NCBI GenBank assembly: GCA_022561675.1
Contig: JADFQT010000015.1
Span: forward strand, 1 to 16,695
Length of the DNA: 16,695 nucleotides
Reading direction: 5' to 3'
From: Chloroflexota bacterium
GTDB lineage: Bacteria; Chloroflexota; Dehalococcoidia; Lucifugimonadales; UBA3495
The position numbers and the translations under genes were made by a program. The notes under the pieces were generated by a model that had not been told where the DNA came from, did no database searches, and saw only the letters and a list, made by a program, of their open reading frames with translations. How positions within the stretch are numbered: position 1 is the stretch's first letter; every line of letters begins with the position of its first letter. Below, one piece after another: positions 14,602-16,695 of the stretch.

Positions 14602-14883
14602 ATGACCGAGCTAAACTTATTGATGAAATCCGGGAAAGATCTGACCCGAATACCGGTTACCTGTCCCCATCAAAGCGGTCTGATTTACGTGGTGCCGGCG
14701 GAACGCAGCTGGGTTTGCACCCCGGAGGAGATGTCCAAGCATGCTCTGGCCGGGTTTTTTCGGGAGCTGGTGGCGCTGAAGAACAAAAGAGTGGAGGAGT
14801 TGATGCAGGATTGGGGTGTTTATTACCGGCAGTTGCCGCTGGCTGGAGAGGAAACGGCCTCTGAAGACCCGGGTGGGGTGTGA
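14602..14883 (+). CDS. Unrecognised 93-residue protein
   Basis: I do not recognise a family. GGAGGA lies 9 nt before ATG 14602, and a TTG directly in front could add one residue. The sequence contains two Cys (CPHQSGLIYVVPAERSWVC, residues 21-39), strand-forming residues between them, and a helical charged second half (ALAGFFRELVALKNKRVEELMQDW). A polar acidic tail ends it. There is no signal peptide or membrane helix. The CxH...C arrangement is too sparse to claim a zinc ribbon. It lies alone on the plus strand between hflKC and ftsH, converging on ftsH across a strong terminator. Good ribosome site, promoter and terminator support a real gene. Confidence 0.65.
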   Translation: MTELNLLMKSGKDLTRIPVTCPHQSGLIYVVPAERSWVCTPEEMSKHALAGFFRELVALKNKRVEELMQDWGVYYRQLPLAGEETASEDPGGV

Positions 14884-14913
14884 GCCAGCAAGCGACAGGA
14901 GAAGTCAAAATGC

Positions 14914-14945
14914 GAGAAGGCGGAGGTTGAATCCTCCGCCTTCTC
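14914..14945. terminator. Perfect 13-bp hairpin between convergent genes
   Basis: GAGAAGGCGGAGG (14914-14926) and CCTCCGCCTTCTC (14933-14945) are perfectly complementary with a 6-nt loop. It lies 30 nt after the 93-residue gene and 44 nt after the ftsH stop, so it can serve both. On the minus strand GCATTTTGAC follows, a short U-run; on the plus strand no U-run follows. It is the strongest hairpin in the window. Confidence 0.7.
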
Positions 14946-14989
14946 AACTGGTGCCAGGGGGTGCTAGGATATCCCGCCAGCTGCCGGTT

Positions 14990-16695
14990 TTAGGTATCGC
15001 CTCCGCTGCTTGGCTCCTCCGATGGGCGGTAGGCTTCGCTGGATAACGAAGGCGCTAGATGACCGATGGGCGGCTGCTCGGGTTTGGGTGCGTAGGGAGG
15101 CGGCTCCGAAGGCACTGCCGGGACCCCGTCCTCTTCCGGACCGCTCGCGTCGGAGTCAAACAACCGGACCATGGATTCTCCGTTGATGGTCTCGTGCTCG
15201 ATCAGGTATTCGGCGAGGCGTACCAGCCTGGTCTTGTGGGTGACGACGACTTCCTTGGCGTCGTTATAGGCCTGCTTAATCAGGGCCTCGACTGCCCGGT
15301 CTATCTCTTCCGCCACCCGGTCTCCGTAGTCTCTCTCTTCGCTGATTTCCCGTCCCAGGAACACCATCTCTTCCCGCTTGCCGAAGGTACGCGGCCCCAG
15401 TTCCTCGCTCATGCCGTACCTCTTAACCATGCTCAGAGCGATCTTGGTGGCCTTTTCTATATCGTTACTGGCTCCGGTGGTGACCTCGTCGAAGATCAAC
15501 TCCTCGGCCACTCGACCGCCCATGGTCACCGCCAGCATATCCTGGAACTGGTTCTTGGTCCACAGGTAGCGGTCCTCTTCCGGGAGGAGGGTCGTGTGTC
15601 CTCCCATGGTGCCGCGAGAAACAATGGAAATCTTGTGCACTTTGTCCGCGTGAGGCAGCGTATAGGCCACCAGGGCATGACCTGCCTCATGGTAGGCGGT
15701 CATTTCCTTTTCTCTGGGGCTAATCACCCGGCTCTTGCGTTCCGGACCGGAGACCACCCGCTCGACGGCCTCTTCGAATTCCGGCATGCCGATGCTTTTC
15801 AGGTTGCGGCGGGCGGCCAGCAGCGCTGCTTCGTTGATGAGGTTGGAAAGGTCGGCCCCGCTGAACCCGGGCGTCTCCTTGGCCAGGGTCTCCATGGTTA
15901 CCTCGGGGTTAATCGGCTTCCCGGCGCCGTGCACCTTCAAAATTGCTTGCCGGCCCACCACGTCGGGCAGGTCCAGGGTAACCCGGCGGTCGAAGCGCCC
16001 CGGCCTTAATAGAGCCGGGTCCAAGATGTCGGGCCGGTTGGTGGCCGCGAGTACGATGATGTTGGTGTTGGTTTCAAAGCCGTCCAGCTCAACCAGGATC
16101 TGATTCAGGGTCTGCTCCCGCTCATCGTGGCCCCCGCCCAGTCCCGCGCCCCGGTGTCTACCAACAGCATCCACCTCGTCGATAAAAACAATGCAGGGGG
16201 CATTGCGTTTAGCCTGCTCGAACAGGTCGCGCACCCGGCTGGCTCCCACGCCCACGAACATTTCCACGAACTCGCTGCCGCTGATGGAAAAGAAGGGCAC
16301 CCCAGCCTCGCCGGCGACGGCCCTGCTCATCAGCGTCTTGCCAGTCCCGGGAGGGCCCGCCAGAAGCACACCCCTGGGTATTTTGGCACCCAGTTTGGCA
16401 AACTTTTGGGGGAACTTCAGGAACTCTACGATCTCGGAAAGCTCTTGCTTCGCTTCGTCCACCCCCGCCACGTCTTTGAAAGTCACCGAGGGTTTACCTG
16501 TCACCACCCGGGCCTGGCTTTTGCCTATTTTCATCATCTGGTTGAGGCCGCCCCGGGCGCCACGCATCATGTAGACGAACAACCCCACAAGGATGAGAAT
16601 CGGCAGGAATCCCAGGAGAATGCTGCCGAAGCTTCTGCCTTCATTCTTGACTGTTATCTGGATTCCATCCGGACCTGTGTCGATGCCCCGCTCGC
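14990..16695 (-). CDS. ftsH: ATP-dependent zinc metalloprotease FtsH, N-terminus beyond the window
   Basis: 567 residues are visible; the missing N-terminus should hold the first membrane helix and part of the periplasmic domain. The frame stays open past the GTG at 16588 to the window edge. Visible parts, in order, are the end of the periplasmic domain, the second membrane helix (about 26-42, ILLGFLPILILVGLFVYMM), and the AAA module with Walker A GPPGTGKT (113-120) and Walker B VFIDE (169-173). The arginine-finger region (RPDILDPALLRPGRFDR) and the M41 protease with HEAGH (335-339) and third zinc ligand Asp411 (SNDIEKAT) follow. FtsH extracts and degrades membrane and short-lived cytosolic proteins. 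The C-terminal tail (about 515-567) is unusually Pro/Ser/Glu-rich. hflK and hflC follow on the same strand, matching the known FtsH-HflKC complex. Confidence 0.97.
   Translation of the reverse strand, partial: ERGIDTGPDGIQITVKNEGRSFGSILLGFLPILILVGLFVYMMRGARGGLNQMMKIGKSQARVVTGKPSVTFKDVAGVDEAKQELSEIVEFLKFPQKFAKLGAKIPRGVLLAGPPGTGKTLMSRAVAGEAGVPFFSISGSEFVEMFVGVGASRVRDLFEQAKRNAPCIVFIDEVDAVGRHRGAGLGGGHDEREQTLNQILVELDGFETNTNIIVLAATNRPDILDPALLRPGRFDRRVTLDLPDVVGRQAILKVHGAGKPINPEVTMETLAKETPGFSGADLSNLINEAALLAARRNLKSIGMPEFEEAVERVVSGPERKSRVISPREKEMTAYHEAGHALVAYTLPHADKVHKISIVSRGTMGGHTTLLPEEDRYLWTKNQFQDMLAVTMGGRVAEELIFDEVTTGASNDIEKATKIALSMVKRYGMSEELGPRTFGKREEMVFLGREISEERDYGDRVAEEIDRAVEALIKQAYNDAKEVVVTHKTRLVRLAEYLIEHETINGESMVRLFDSDASGPEEDGVPAVPSEPPPYAPKPEQPPIGHLAPSLSSEAYRPSEEPSSGGDT

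Noticed and set aside
15059..16009. A 316-codon open frame on the plus strand opposite ftsH
   Set aside because: It lies wholly within the ftsH coding region on the opposite strand, has no good ribosome site and no recognisable motif. GC-rich codon use explains such antisense openness.

Overview
The window is about 16.7 kb of chromosome from a GC-rich bacterium. Gene content and protein style fit an uncultivated Chloroflexota lineage (Dehalococcoidia/SAR202-like). That placement is an inference from general resemblance, because the window holds no taxonomic marker gene. There are 14 protein genes, two of them cut by the window edges (an M42-type peptidase at 1 and ftsH at 16695), plus one tRNA-Gly(UCC). 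I see no phage, transposase, toxin-antitoxin or CRISPR signature. Most of the region is core metabolism and membrane protein quality control, with one unusual cell-surface protein.

Layout, left to right. (1) 1-3015, minus: a large N-terminally anchored extracellular protein with three diverged tandem beta-rich modules, followed by an M42-like metallopeptidase. (2) 3395-4432, plus: an Ldh2-family malate/L-lactate-type dehydrogenase, converging with an alpha/beta hydrolase on the minus strand (4494-5282). (3) The hydrolase is divergent from serA (5495-7075, plus), the first enzyme of serine synthesis. Their shared spacer holds an inverted repeat. (4) 7099-7243: a transposase-free element with long imperfect terminal inverted repeats. 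(5) 7366-8922, plus: a ketopantoate-reductase-like enzyme and an unrecognised 156-residue protein in one operon. (6) 8966-9039, minus: tRNA-Gly with encoded CCA. (7) 9139-11759, minus: sucC, sucD (succinyl-CoA synthetase) and a small two-helix membrane protein. (8) 12222-14313, minus: hflK and hflC, with a tandem 27-nt duplication at the hflK stop codon. (9) 14602-14883, plus: a 93-residue unknown. (10) 14990 to the end, minus: ftsH.

Functional picture. HflK/HflC and FtsH are known in other bacteria to form one membrane complex in which the SPFH proteins surround and modulate the AAA protease. Here they lie within 0.7 kb on the same strand, separated only by a small opposite-strand gene. SucCD supplies the substrate-level phosphorylation step of the TCA cycle, and SerA draws 3-phosphoglycerate into serine.

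Non-coding sequence is informative. I could place plausible sigma-70-type promoters for most transcription units, several of the extended -10 type (TGNTANNNT). Also visible are a perfect 13-bp terminator-like hairpin between the 93-residue gene and ftsH, a 9-bp hairpin after hflC, and two families of intergenic inverted repeats. No clearly new biological system is evident. The best leads are the modular surface protein, the palindromic repeats, the duplicated hflK stop region and the promoter architecture.
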